This document shows positions 10,571-25,300 of a stretch of DNA of 64,000 nucleotides, in pieces. Position 1 is the first letter of the stretch. Each line of letters begins with the position of its first letter. Source of the stretch: Narthecium ossifragum (Eukaryota > Streptophyta > Magnoliopsida > Dioscoreales > Nartheciaceae); the NCBI GenBank assembly GCA_963920575.1, contig OY986966.1, positions 29,150,581 to 29,214,580 on the forward strand. The letters run 5' to 3'. The notes under the pieces are model-generated. The model saw nothing but the letters and a program-made list of their open reading frames with translations. It was not told where the DNA came from and did no database searches. The translations under genes and the position numbers were made by a program.

Positions 10571-12906
10571 ACGAATATGATTCGATGCTCTGTAACTTAA
10601 GGGGGTTGTTTATTAGTTTGTTGAACCGGGATGTATCGGGGTGCCGGATGCAGCATCAAAACTTGATTCAATATCTGGTTGGTCTTTTACGATATGAAGC
10701 TATAAGTAACGTCCCTTGAGTAGGTCGAGTGGTTAATACTTAATAGCATGATGGATTGATGGTAACAGGCTCATGAATTGTTGAAAATGTAGGCATCTTA
10801 TTACTCTCACCATCCGTCCCAATCAAAAAACACAAGATCTCTTGGAACGTCACGTCCGATCCAAGAAACCAACCAGATCTTCTGGTGCAGATGCACGCGA
10901 CTCGTGCAACCAAATAGCCGATTCGAGCTGATGCACTGAATGACCCGATGGAGTGCATCAACCAATTCAATGAACCAAATATTCTTGACCTCATACCGGC
11001 TACAAGAATAAGCTTTGTATTTTTATTTATGTCGTAAAAAGAATACGCCCATCCATCTTTCATAGAATGTGATATGTTTATTATTGCTATAAACTGGAAT
11101 AGGATGTCAGATTTAAAGTTCGGCCCTGCGTCCAGCCCAACACTGAGAGGCCCAACCCATTGTTATCACCATCGGTTTGGGCAGAAGACGGAATAAAAAC
11201 GTGAGTCTCAGAGCTCGTTTGAGGTTCAAATACGCTATGAGGCCGGCCATGAAAGTCCTAGAATGAGGTCTTTTGTTCATCCAAGCAGGCCAGACACTTT
11301 AGCTTGTTGTTCGTGAGCACCTCACAATCTACTTGATATTGGGCTAGTAGAAATCAACTCGCTCGTTTGGTAAACGAGCCAATTCGAGCTGAGCTCAGGT
11401 TGACCATTATGTATTTAAAGTCAAACTCGAGATGAACCTAGCTCACAACAAGAGAGAAAGAGAGAGCAGCATGCGAAAAAAATAAATTTCGGCTCACTGG
11501 AAAACTTGACTTGTTTTGTTTCTCAATTCACGTGGAGAAGTGAAAACTATAGGTGATAAAGATTTTTGACTCATGATCGAGGCAAAACATTTGCTAATTA
11601 AGATGACAAGACACGTCAGCAGCACGCCTGAGCGTACGTACACACAATTCAAAAGACGTGCAAAAATGCGGTGGGTTCTGCATTATATTATTTCTCCATC
11701 TCGAATTGTTTGGCACTTTCATCACCACACCAAATGTTGAATATATAACGAGCTATATATATATCTCGTTATTCAACATCTCCAAGGACGACAATAGACG
11801 TTAAAAGACACGTTTAGCATGCTTACATTTGTATAGTATAATCTCGATCCTTTTGTGACACCTCAACGACCATTATCTGCGAAGGACATTGCTGATACAT
11901 CAATTAATCAATATGCGATCACATGTTTGTAGAACGAGATAGGGGTTTTGGCATATAAGCCCCTCAAAAAAGTCTTACTTGTACAAATACCTTTCCAAAT
12001 TAAAAAAGTTATATACATATTATATATCTATTATGTAAGATCTAGTGCATCGTATTATACGGATATGAATGTCCGATTCAAATTAAATCTATATATATTA
12101 GACGATCAAGATAAAGCCACGTGGAAATAAATAAATGGGGGTGATGATTACTGGATGGTTAGGAGAGGGATAGAGGAGTAGTAGGGGGGGTCAACATAGT
12201 ATAAGTATATATATTATGCATTTGTATTGTTTGACCATTTTAACTTCAATGTAATGAGTTTGAAATGACCTAAATGCATATATGTATTATTTTTCAACGG
12301 TATACATGCAAAGTGATTATTGCATCGATATAAAAGTAAAACTTGAAAATTTGAAAGAGACGAATGAAAAATGATAACAAGAAATGAACATATTTGTACA
12401 TGAAAAAAAATAATTTATTTTGACGAGTATTTTAGGATAATTTACTCTTAAACAACCACTTTGCATATATATATATATATATACATTCGGAGATATTTTC
12501 CAAGGGTGATTGCGTCACTTGTTACTAAAATCATCATAGCCTCTAATTAATGATATAACATACTTAGTCAAGCTAATGAAGGGGCATATAAAGAAAGCTT
12601 ATCCTGGGCAGTGATTGATGTATGGTGTAAATTATGGTATGAAAACGAGTGCAGCTTACAATTGAGATGAACTACTAAAACAAAAGGAGATGGAAAGTGA
12701 CAGCCACTCAAATTTCTGCTTTAATAATTCATCCCAAAAGCAAGTCGAGGAATGATGGAAGATTGCTTTTAGTTTAATATAATGAGTTATTGCTTATTCG
12801 GATATTCTGCTTATAACTTGAGCCTATATATTACATTTTTTTTGCCGATTAGGCCCCTCTGTTTTCTGAATTATACTCCCTTTTTTAGATTATTCCCGCC
12901 GCTTCC
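10571..12906. other. Gene-free intergenic DNA with a hairpin at 11734-11779
   Basis: I see no gene. The stretch atgttgaata...aacgag (11734-11752) is inverted at ctcgttattcaacat (11765-11779) around a TA-rich loop, so a small hairpin can form. The rest is AT-rich and unremarkable up to the paladin promoter. Confidence 0.5.
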
Positions 12907-12940
12907 TATAAAAATTTTCCACCTCACGTCCTCCGTTTGG

Positions 12941-12979
<39 letters not shown>
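12907..12979 (+). promoter_or_regulatory. TATA box and TC-repeat in the paladin promoter/leader
   Basis: TATAAAAA at 12907-12914 is followed 29 bp later by a (TC)n tract at 12943-12979. Such pyrimidine tracts are common at plant transcription starts. The leader would then run about 400 bp, through more CT-rich sequence, to the ATG at 13367. A second weak TATA (ttataa, about 13251) is an alternative. Confidence 0.45.
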
Positions 12980-12983
<4 letters not shown>

Positions 12984-13366
12984 GGATAGATCACACACAT
13001 CATCACCACCAGGGCAGGGGCCGGGGGGAGGGGCAGGGCAGTCGTCGTCGTTATTAATGCGTTTCTTTTTCTTTGGTCCGGCTTCGGGCGTCACCCCTTG
13101 TCGTCTCTCTCTCTCTCCATGCGACTGGGCGGGAGGGCGGAAGAGGGAGAGAACTTTCACCGCTTTCCCTCCTCGTCCTTATCACCCCCTCCTCGTCCTC
13201 CTCCTACTCTATTGGCTGCCCTCCCTTTTACTTTCTCTCTCCTCCTCTTCTTTATAACCCCCACCCCCCCTTTCCATTTCGTCTCTCTACCCTCGCCTCA
13301 TCTTCTTGCTTGCTGCTCGTCTTTTAATCTTGGATTCTGTTCTTGGAGATTGATAATTTGGAGGAG

Positions 13367-16300
13367 ATGCCGACGGACGAGCCAGAGCACGTGATGTACT
13401 GCAGGGGCGGGTCGGTTCTTGGGAAGAAGACGATTCTCAAGAGTGACCACTTCCCTGGTTGCCAGAACAAGCGCTTGACTCCCCAGATTGACGGCGCTCC
13501 AAACTACCGAAAGGTCTTTTCCTTCTCAAGATTACTCGTGTCTCCCTTCCTAATTTCTTGTTTAGAGGGGTTTTATTTTCTTGTCTGTTTCCGTTCAGCT
13601 ACATTACAAGAACTAAGTCTCGGCTTGGTATTGCGTGATTGAATTGAATTCCGTTTCATTGACATCGTTCTTCCTTTTTTTTCAGTTAATTAGTAACTGG
13701 AGTGAAGGATTGTGTTGCTTTAAGATGCTTTCTTGTTTCTTGTTTTCACAGATGGGTTAATTCGTAACTGGCGTGAAGGTAGAGGGAAAATTTTCAGTTT
13801 TTTGTGTGGTTAGGGTCATTGGTTAGCGCACAAGAATGTACCCAAAACCTGTTCTTGTTAGTTTTCAGGGCACGCGAATAAAATAATCAGGATGGATGAA
13901 GTTCTTGAATTTGTTTGAATTACAAATGTTTATGTTCCAGTAATCTTGGAAATTTAGCGGCAACTAGTCAGTTATAGTAACCCTGATAGCCATCACCTTA
14001 AGTAGAGTTATATTTTAAGTTCACCTGAAGGATTTAGAGTTGGATGTTACAGTGTTACACTGTCTTGTTCCAGTATACAGGACACAGTTTGTTGCTTTAG
14101 CCCAATATTTAGACATAAATGTGCCACTTGTAAAAAACTACAATGTGAATGTCATGCTAGACGACTAGATGAGTACGCGTATTATCTATGTCAAACATAA
14201 AGGGTTATTGTTTACATATGCTGCAGATTTGTTATATCCTTGAATATGATTAACCTATGATTTTTGAAGGCTAATGGCATGATTGATCAGGCTGGCTCAT
14301 TGCATGTTCATGGTGTCGCCATACCAGCCACTGATGGGATCAGGAATGTGCTTAATCAAATTGGAGCACAGAGGAATGGAAAGAAAACTAGAGTTCTATG
14401 GCACAATCTCCGTGAAGAACCAGTAAGTTTGTTTTTCACAGAGAATGATTTGGTGGAACAGATTTAGTTTATCACGTAGATAAGGCAATTATATTTTCTT
14501 TTTGGACACATATAGCATATTTTGCATTTTTTTTTAAATATCAGAATGTAATCATGCTATTTTAAATTGCTCAATTAGGTGGTGTACATCAATGGCCGTC
14601 CTTTTGTTTTGCGAGACGTGGAGAGGCCATTCTCTAATCTTGAATATACGGTTTGTTGATTCGTATGACATTTGTCTTCTTATCTCATATGGATTATCTA
14701 CTTTTTGGTCGGCTAGTTCGATATAGCTCCTTTTGCTATTTAAATCTTTATCTTGGCTATCATCTTAATTCGTGTGAATTGAGCAATGCCATGGTAGTTT
14801 GAGCAGTTTTGGATTAATATGGCATGGAGGAAATTCCTTGTTATCCATTGTGCCGGTTTAACTGATCTATTTTCCTAGCACCTGCTACGAATGTATATTT
14901 TAGTTTCGCTCATAAGATTTGCTTTGTCCAACAAAAATATATGCTGTTTGCCCCTTATGATTGGTAGAGACTGAAAAAAGAGAAGAAACTTGAAGTAATG
15001 GACATGACTTCTGTAAGATTTTCCATCTATCGGCAGTCTCAGTTAGATTGTTGCATGCCTGCTCGAAAAGGAAGATATGCATCTTCATCATCATCGTAAA
15101 AGCCTTATGTTACTAGATTATATTATATGTGGAGCAAGAATCATGAAAGATGAGAGTTTAGAGGATTATTTTACTGGTATGGATGTTCAGAATACGGTCA
15201 TGGCTTGTTGATAGTTTTGTTTATGGTCGTTTATGGTTTAATGTTTTCACTTTATGCACTTTGGTTAGAGGTCTAATTTTCAGTGATCTTATTCTGTACC
15301 ATTTTTCAAGACTATTGCTCAATCCTGCTTTTAAATTTGCATTAGAATGCAATTCCTCCAAGTGAGTAAACAAAGAACTCATTTGGACAAAATTCCAGGA
15401 GCTGCCTGTTCTCCTTGTGAGAGTACAAAATTATCTGAGTTCCTTCTCTTTTTATTCTCAGTCCCTTTCATCTTATTGAAATCGGTTTTCCATATCAACT
15501 AGGGAATTAACAGGGCTAGAGTTGAACAAATGGAATCACGCCTGAAAGATGACATCTTGCTGGAGGCTGCACGGTACTTTATATGTTCATCATCATCAAA
15601 TATCTCTTTCTTGGAAATGGTTCATGAAAGGTCCTTTTTTTGTGCATTGGGGTTGCAGATATGGAAATAAGATTCTTGTAAATGATGAGCTGCCAGATGG
15701 TCAGATGGTGGACCAATGGGAACCAGTAATGCACAATTCTATTAAGACACCTGCAGAGGTACATTTAAATGGTTCACAAGGTTCTCTAGTTCATAGTGTT
15801 AAGTTTTTTTTTGACAAATCTTTCAGTCTCGGTGTTTTCTATGCTATGGTTAGGTGTATGAGGAGCTACAGGAAGATGGATATCTTGTTGATTATGAGCG
15901 TGTTCCTATCACAGATGAAAAATCTCCTAAAGAAGTGGATTTTGATGACCTGGTTAGTCATTTGATTTCTGCATGTCTAATTGCGAAATCTTCCTTTTTT
16001 AAGCAGGGCCATCATGTTTTTTAGGATAATATAACAAGCGGACATAAGATCACTTTGGAAGAGAAGGCAATCACTGTTGTTGCCATACTCTGGGCTTAGG
16101 AGGTCTTATTGCATGGCTGTCATTTTATGAAACACTAGCATTGTCAATATTTAACTTTAAGGATAACTTATCACCAGCAAAAGGATTTCATTAAAGATAT
16201 TCTGCCAGGATTAAATCATGGGGCCTCTTTTAGCTATCCCACAAGAAATTGATGATGTCCACTTTATTTCATGCCCTACTCACTCTGTAATATGTTAAGC

Positions 16301-19300
16301 CTTCCTTTAGAAGAGCACATGCTGCTGTATTCTTGCTATAAACAGCTCATCATTCAATCTACTTTTCCATGCTCTTTTGTACCTAGAGATCTTTGATGAT
16401 TGCATATGTGTTGACCACTTTGAGGACAATGCCTTGGATATGCAATCTATGTTCCAGTAAATAACTAGGTTTATTCTACTTTATAAACAAAGTAAAGGCC
16501 CGAAATCTGTGATAATTCATTGAGGATCTCAAACATGTTCACAAGATATCCATGTACATCTTCCTCTAGTGTATGCTTGCACACGTATAGCTAAATTGCA
16601 ATAGAGGGTGTGTCATTTTGCGCTAGACTTTAATACGACGAATAGGAGACTAAGCTATGCTGGCGTATAACCCTAGAATGGCACGGCTCAATAAATATGT
16701 CTATGTTTTGGAGCTAATATGATGGATTTTGCTAGTTCATCTCAGTACTATATAGTATGCACAACTAGAAATTCTAGTTACTCCTTTCCCCGCCTACCTA
16801 TATTCTCAAAAAAGTGATAGGTGCACTACCACAAACCTTTTCATTGATCGACTCCTACAATTTTCGTTAGCCACTAGATTTGTTTCTGGTTTTGAACTCC
16901 TTCCCTGTTCTTATTTTCTACTATTTGTCCATGGATGTGCAGTAGCTATTAGAACTGTCTCTAAAGGCCATTAGTGTATGCACCAGGCCATTATTTTTTT
17001 CCTATCATCTACTGTCTATCCCTTATTGGCATTATGGATTGCCGTGCCTGTCAGCACGGACCTGCCAACCTGTATATCCTATGCTGACAAGACGTTTGTG
17101 TGATTCATCTAGTGTCGGCGCAGAGCTTGCTGAAATGACCAAACAATGGCCAGCATGGATTGTGCCAGCGATATGGCAATCTGTGATTGCATTTGCTACC
17201 TTTTAGTTCCTTGACCATCCATCTCCATCTATCTCTCTCTTGGTCCTAGAGGAATCTACTTGCCTATCTGGAAAAAGGAGGGGACCCAAGGGATTTTCAG
17301 AGGGAAAAGTGAAGCTCCAAGAATCACCACCTGAAGTTGACGACGACGCCTAGGAATCACCACCTAGGGTTTTCTTTGGAATCACCACCAAAGAGGGGAA
17401 AACAAGCAAAAAGCTTTTATCTCAAAATCATCATCCCCTGTAAAGATGCGGGGGGCTCATATATATAGGAGATGAAATGGATTCAGCCCAATCGGCTACT
17501 ACAATCCAGACTTAGTACAATAACTCAACCAACTGAACTAAAATAAGCAAACAAGACTCAAATCCTAAGAAATAACAAGACTCGACCAAATAACAAGACT
17601 CGACCCAACAAATGGACTCAATCCTCATCCATCCACAAGCTCACTGGTGGACCTCTCCATCGGCGGCGGAAGTAAACGCGGTCGAATCGGCCTCTGGTGT
17701 CCGCACCAAAAAGAGGAAGAGGATTGCAATGTAAAAGAGAGAGCATAGTTGGTTGAGAAATTGGAGAACTTTGGAAGGTTTTCTTCAGTTTTAATTTGTT
17801 CCCTTTGAGGTGATCTGTTTAAGTGGGTTGACAATAAGATTGCATGCAATGGAGGTGCAAAAGCTGATCACGAATATGACCTGATAACGAGTTAGAAGTA
17901 TCTAAAGGCTGATGAAGAGCAACATTTGACAGTTTCTTCTTGAGGATTTTGAAGCTGTGTATTATTACTTTACTTTAACCCTCTTTGCCACATGAAACAG
18001 TGCATATCTTGTCAAGAATTCATTGGCCATTTTGAACAGTCATGTTGCTAACAGACATTCCTTGTATGGTAATCTCTTATCTAAGACTTAAATGTCTGAT
18101 CATTCACTGGAGGTCCAAGGACATCAACTATCAGTAAAATGTGAGAGATATGTGATTGAAGTAGTTTATTTATTTGCAACACAAGCAAGAGGGGTCCCAG
18201 GTCATGTTTTTGGCTTAAATTTAGAGTCCAGGACAAGGATGGACTTTAACACTTTCTCAGGATACGAGAAAGCATACATATGGCCTTCAGAAGGAATGTT
18301 GTTTATGTCAATATTTGTTTGGAAATATGAAATACGAGTCTGAATATCTCTGCCATATTTAGCTTACAATCCATCATTATAAACTTTCATGCTATGTTGT
18401 GGATGACGAGCTTGAACCTTATTACTTTTGGATATTTTGAGTATACACCGACTTGAATAGAAATTTCGTTTCTTTCCGTTAATCATGTATTAATCACAGG
18501 TCCACAGTATCTCTCGAGTTGACATAGACACGGAAATAGTCTTTAATTGTCAAATGGGACGAGGACGTACTACTACTGGAATGGTTATAGCCACTTTGGT
18601 TTATCTTAATCGCATAGGTTCTTCAGGTATATTTTCTACTCTGACCATACTACTTTTGAGTCTGTTGTCACTATTCATTTTACTGTAATAGATTTATGCC
18701 TTTCTTGTTTATTGGAATACTCTGGCTATAGTTGGAGAATAGATTATCTAAGAACCTGTATATTGCTTTGTTTTTCTTGAACATGCTGTTCTGTCTGCAA
18801 GTTTATGGCAGGTCACTTAGAGTGTCAACAGAAAAAGGTAGATGTAGAGAATAGGACCTATATGAAAGCACACACAGAAAGACTAATTTGCATATTAGTG
18901 GCACATCATGTTGTTTTTTGCAACATGGTGCCACTTTCAATGTTAGTTGCATATTAGTGGCACTTTTATTTTATACGATGAAACTACCCTTGTTGCACAA
19001 CTTCATTCATAATGCGATTAACAAGAAAAATAGTCGCGCAACAAGTAAATGAAGTTGCGCAACAAATGAATGAACCTACATAACAAGTGAATGGAGTTGC
19101 GCAACAAGTGAGGAGCTGCACATAAATGAATGGTGATTTCGTCCTGTCAAATAAAAGTGTCATTAATATGCAAAAAACACCAGAAGTGACACTAATATGC
19201 AAAGCACAACATGGAGTGCCATTAATATGCAAATTTCTCACACAGAAAAAAAAAGAAAAATAGAATACATGATTCACGTGATCCGGGAAATATTCCCTAT

Positions 19301-22300
19301 GTTCACGAGAGAGAAATCATCTTCCGTTTCTACTATGGAAAAACAGGGGTCACAATCTCTTACTCACCACTGTGCCTTATCATCTCATGATCACGCTAAA
19401 CCTAAGTTATAAAGGGTATTTATGCCCCCAACCAACATAACCTAATCCGGCTCAGTTCCAGCTCCAATACCTTTTTGAGTATTTCATTTGGAGGGACTGA
19501 CAATGGGTCATGTGGCATTTTATACCCATCAAACATCTAGATTTTAATTAGAATGTTTCTAGCATTTGGAGTTCTTATCAAGGCTTTTGCGTCAAAACTT
19601 TTGCTTGGCCTGCTGGGGATAACCTGCTGAGAAATGCACTACTTCCCATAAAACTTAATTAGGGTTTTAACCACTGATTGCCATGCTAATCGGCACATAC
19701 CGGTGTGGACCAATACTTATCATGCATGTAAATTTCTGGCATAATCCATGTATTAGCACAAACCCCGTGCCAATATATGTATTAACTCAGAAGAGTTTGG
19801 TGCCAACGACATGAGGTCCTTGCCGAGTGTCACCATGTATCATTCTCACTGGAGACTGGCACCGCAATCGTTGGAAAGGTCTACTATGGAAATAATCTGT
19901 AGAGATATGCATTTCATTTTAAGGTACAATATAGAATTAATCTGTAGAAATATGCATTTTATTTTGTTTTCCATGAAACAGGTATCCCACGGACAAACTC
20001 AGTTGGACAGGTCTTTGATACTGGAACTGATGTCAATGATCATACCCCAAATTCTGAAGAGGCTATACGCAGAGGTGAATATGCTGTCATTAGAAGCCTG
20101 ATCCGTGTTCTGGAGGTAAGAAGTTATTAGGATGCAGCTGTGCATGTTGAGAAAGCTTTCTTATGTTCTTGTATTATCAAAGTGTTGAGTCATGTATTTA
20201 CAGGGTGGAGTAGAGGGCAAAAGGCAAGTGGATAAAGTCATTGATAGATGTGACTCTATGCAGGTAGCGTTCACCTGCTTTTATATGGTGTGCTTTACGT
20301 ATAATTGAAGAGCTCTTTCCCTCTGGGATCCATTTCTGTACTCAGAAGACCTAACAGTTTCTCTGAGCTCCGGCTATAGCCTCTTTGGATTGTTGTATTT
20401 AACGACATTGTACTGGATCGGATTGATTGGCAGAACTTAAGGGAAGCTATTGGAACTTATCGCAGTAGCATACTTCGCCAAGCAGATGAGAAGAAGAGGG
20501 AGGCTGCACTTTCCTTCTTTGTTGAGTACTTGGAACGATACTATTTTCTTATTTGCTTTGCCGTGTATATCCATACCGAGGGAGCAGCTCTTCGTACGGT
20601 TTCATCGTCGCGAAGAAGTTTCTCTGACTGGATGAGAGCTAGGCCTGAACTTTATAGCATACTTCGCAGGTGAATACATAGAGTTATGCTGGATGATCTT
20701 TTGAGTGTTTCAGTTCTCAGAGCTTAATTTTTGTGTTTTATCCAGCATTTACTACTTTCTTTTCCGAATAAATATTCTCTTAATACACTAGAGACAAAAA
20801 AGAATCTTGAGAATCATATGCAGCGTATGCCAACATGAAAAAATTGCATGATTTTATCTAGAAAATCTTTCTGGAGTAAATGATTTTGATTTTCTCAAAT
20901 GTCCCTGATCCATGTTGCGCAATTGGATATTGTATTTGTATGCTCTTAAATTGATTCTGTTTAATGTTTGTCATGGTGTTCCATGCAACATATTCAAGCC
21001 ACTCTCTCTACTCCTGTCTGCCAGATTATTGAGCCCAGTCCTTGTGGCCAAAACTTCCTAGTTCTCTCCTAGTTTGTTATCTTTTACCGTTCAACGATGT
21101 CACTGAATGTACATATTCTGTCACTTTTTATCCATTTTGAAAAATTTTATATGCTTTTGCAAGGTTGCTGAGGAGAGACCCAATGGGTGCTCTTGGTTAT
21201 TCAAGCCAGAAACCATCTTTGATGAAAATTGCTGAATCTGCGGATGGTCGTCCTTATGAGATGGATGCTGTGGCTGCAATGAGAGATGGAGCAGTTCTTG
21301 GAAGACAGACTGTTTTAAAAAGTGATCACTCTCCTGGTTGTCAAAACCTGACATTGCCAGAGAAAGTGGATGGTGCCCCTAATTTTCGTGAAGTTCCTGG
21401 TTTTCCTGTTTATGGTGTTGCAAATCCTACTGTTGATGGGATTCGAGCTGTCATTCAGAGGATTAGTAGTAGTAAAGGTGGACGCCCAGTTTTATGGCAT
21501 AATATGCGAGAAGAGCCAGTTATCTATATAAATGGCAAACCTTTCGTGCTGCGTGAAGTGGAAAGACCATACAAAAATATGCTGGAATATACGGTAATGG
21601 TCTATAACAAGTACCATATTTTGGTTGATTGGTGTTCATAGTGATTGTCTATACCCAAGATGACGTTTCCTACTAATTATTTGTGTATACTTCTAGCTGT
21701 GAAAAAAACACAATATGTCTTTGCATGGACCCTTTGTCAACCTGATATCTTTAAGTCATTTACTGGTAGGGAATTGATCGTGAGAGAGTTGAGGGAATGG
21801 AAGCTAGGCTAAGAGAGGACATTCTACGAGAGGCAGAGCGCTATGGTGGTGCAATAATGGTAATTCATGAGACAGATGATGGCCAAATATTTGATGCATG
21901 GGAAAACATAACTGCTGAAGCTATTCAAACCCCTCTGGAGGTCTACAAATCTCTGGAAGCGGAAGGTCTTCCAATCAAGTATGCCCGAGTGCCCATTACT
22001 GATGGTAAAGCTCCTAAAAGTTCAGATTTTGACACAATAGCCTTAAATATTGCCTCTGCATCCAAGGACACAGCTTTTGTTTTCAACTGCCAGGTAAAAT
22101 ATTTCATAGCCTGCACTCATATTGCTGGAACGGTTTAGCTACGACCTTTTCTTTCTTGACGAATGAAGCTTTAGAACTATTTGACATCTCATCGTTGTTG
22201 TCCAGATGGGCATAGGAAGAACAACTACTGGTACAGTGATCGCTTGCCTTCTGAAACTTCGTATAGATCATGGGAGACCTACAAAACTCCTGCTGGATTA

Positions 22301-25300
22301 TAGCTACCAGGAAGAAATGGATTTGGGCTTCTCTAGTGGTGAAGAAGCTGTAGATGATAATGCTCCATCAATGCCAAAAGCAGTGAAAACTGAAGATGTA
22401 AAGGAGTCACATCACACTTTTGGAATTGAGGATATCTTACTACTGCGAAAAATTACCCGATTGCTTGATAATGGAATTGAATGCAGGGAGGTCTTGGACT
22501 CCATAATTGACAGGTGTTCAGCTTTGCAAAACATTCGCCAAGCTGTTTTGCGATATCGGAAGGTTTTTAATCAGCAACATGTAGAACCAAGGGTAAGAAG
22601 AGTTGCATTAAATCGGGGCGCTGAATATTTGGAGCGCTACTTTAGGTTAATTGCTTTTGCAGCCTACCTTGGCAGTGAAGCCTTTGATGGCTTCTGTGAC
22701 CAAGGGGAAACTAAGATCACATTTAAAACTTGGCTGCATCGGAGGCCTGAGATCCAGGCAATGAAATGGAGCATCAGATTACGCCCCGGCCGATTTTTCA
22801 CTGTCCCTGTAATGCTCTTCCTCTGTTGTCTATATATTTAAAGCAAGGTTTTTTATTGATTCGTCAACATTCTATTTGTCACGGAAACTATATGTTAAAA
22901 AATTTTGTCCTGCATGTGTTCACGATATTCTGCAATGATGTATTGCTATTCTCTTGACATCAGGAGGAATCGAGAGCACAATATGAGTCACAACATGGGG
23001 ATGTGGCCATGGAGGCGGTAGTTAAAGCTCGCAATGGTTCGGTATTAGGTAAAGGATCCATAATTAAGATGTACTTCTTTCCTGGACAGAAGACATCAAG
23101 CTCCATACAGTTCAAAGGAGCTCCCAACATTTACAAGGTATGTTGCTGATATGGAATTGAAATTTATGATGCAAGGTTGTGATAGGCCATACAGGGCCAC
23201 ATTATCATAGTCTGTTTTAAAAGTAGGACTACTTTTAATTGCTTTTTTACTGCTGGCCAAATGTAGTTACCATTATGATGTACTTGCTTACAGTTTCAGG
23301 AACAGACTTAAATATATCAAGAGGAAGTCGAGATACATCTATGTCTCAATAATTGAATTGGCATTATCCTAATGATTCCATATATTTTATCCATCACATA
23401 GAACACCATACAAACTTAAAAATTGAGAAACTTTTAAATAAAAGAAAAGTTTCAACTAACTTTTGATAATCTCCTTTGTTTGTAAAAAAATATATTTTGA
23501 CAGTTTTTTCAGGACAATTGGAGCTCACATTAGCCATCTATTTAATATGTTTCAAGATCTAATTTTTTGGCCTTGATCGTATGATCTTCATTAATCATAG
23601 ATTGAAATTTTAAATTTGTAATTTGCTTGCTAGTTAACTTGCTTATTAAAAGTACAAAAGTGACATGATCTTTTGTGTCCTATTACATTGGTCCATATGC
23701 CATTCTACGGGTTTAAAATGCGAACATGTCTAATAGGGACTGGACATTTATTCTTTCCAAATTCTGCCCAAAAAGGATTGAATTCTAGGTTCATATAGAC
23801 CATTAAAATGTTTTGGTGCTCAGCTATGCGTTGTAAATGAGCTCTTCCTCATATTGGCATGGCAAATATAAGTCTCGACTCTCTAGTATTATCCTAACTG
23901 GTGTTATTTTTCTGAGAGATAAGTAGTTTGACAGTATCTTAGTTTCTTGAATCTAATGTTTTTGTCCACGAGTGTTCACATTGTAAGCTCTATCTTTTCT
24001 TTCCATTCTGGAAACTTTCATCCAGGTGGATTCATACCCTGTTTATAGTATGGCAACGCCAACGATTGCTGGTGCAAGAGAATTTCTAGCCTTTTTAGGG
24101 GCTAAAAAGACAGCAACCGGGAACTTAACCAAAAAGGTTGTCATAACAGATTTAAGGGAGGAGGCCGTTGTTTACATTCATGGGACACCTTTTGTCCTTA
24201 GGGAACTAGATCAGCCCGTCGATACACTTAAGCATGTTGGAATCACAGGTCCAGTGGTAAGCAAGTTGCTGAACCATCGCAAAAATTAAGAGCTTTCATT
24301 GTTAACCTTTAACCTAGTTCGGCTATTTAAACAGGTGGAACACATGGAAGTAAGGATGAAAGAGGATATAATTGCCGAAGCGGCACAGTCAGGTGGACGA
24401 ATGCTTTTACATCGAGAAGAATTTAATGCAGCTTCAAATCATTCCAGCATAATAGGTTATTGGGAGGACATTTTATTTGATGATGTCAAGACACCTGCTG
24501 AAGTGTATGCGGCTTTAAAAGATGAGTGTTATGACATTGAGTATAGAAGAATACCACTCACAAGGGAGAAAGAGGCACTTGCTGCAGACGTTGATGCAAT
24601 ACAATACTGCAAAGAAGAGTATTTATCCAATCAGCTTATATTCTATGCTTACATTTTCTTAGATGATGCAAGATAACTGAAGTTTTTCTTTGTAGGTGTG
24701 CTGGAGATTATCTCTTTGTTTCACACACGGGATTCGGAGGAGTTGCTTATGCAATGGCTATTACCTGCCTTCAACTTGGTGCAAATTTTAAGTCTGCTTC
24801 AGAGGGATCAGCAGAAACTCGTCTCTTGGCGAGGTCACCTATCGATAACGTATCTTATCAACTTTCTGACGAAGATGCTTTTAAACAGGGTGATTACCGT
24901 GACATACTTAGCCTTACTAGAGTGCTGGTCTATGGTCCCAAGAGCAAGCAAGAGGTGGACATGGTCATTGAAAGGTAGTACATCTTTGGATATTTTAAGA
25001 CTCATAGGAATTCATAGCAATGATATTGTGATATAATTAAGGATTAGAGCTGAAATGATCACGAAGAAATATTAAGCCAGTGATTGGATTCTTTTGTTCT
25101 GCAAGCACTTACATCATCCCAAATTTATGCAATTCATGATTATTAAGCTTTTTTGATATGATATATTGTGTTCTAGCCATGGTTTAAATTCTATACCTAA
25201 AACTTTATCCATGACTTTTCCTTTGGTCACCAGGATTTACCGCCTTTTCTTTCCCTAATAATTATGATTTAAATTGCCATGTCTCACGAGGAAGGCAAGT

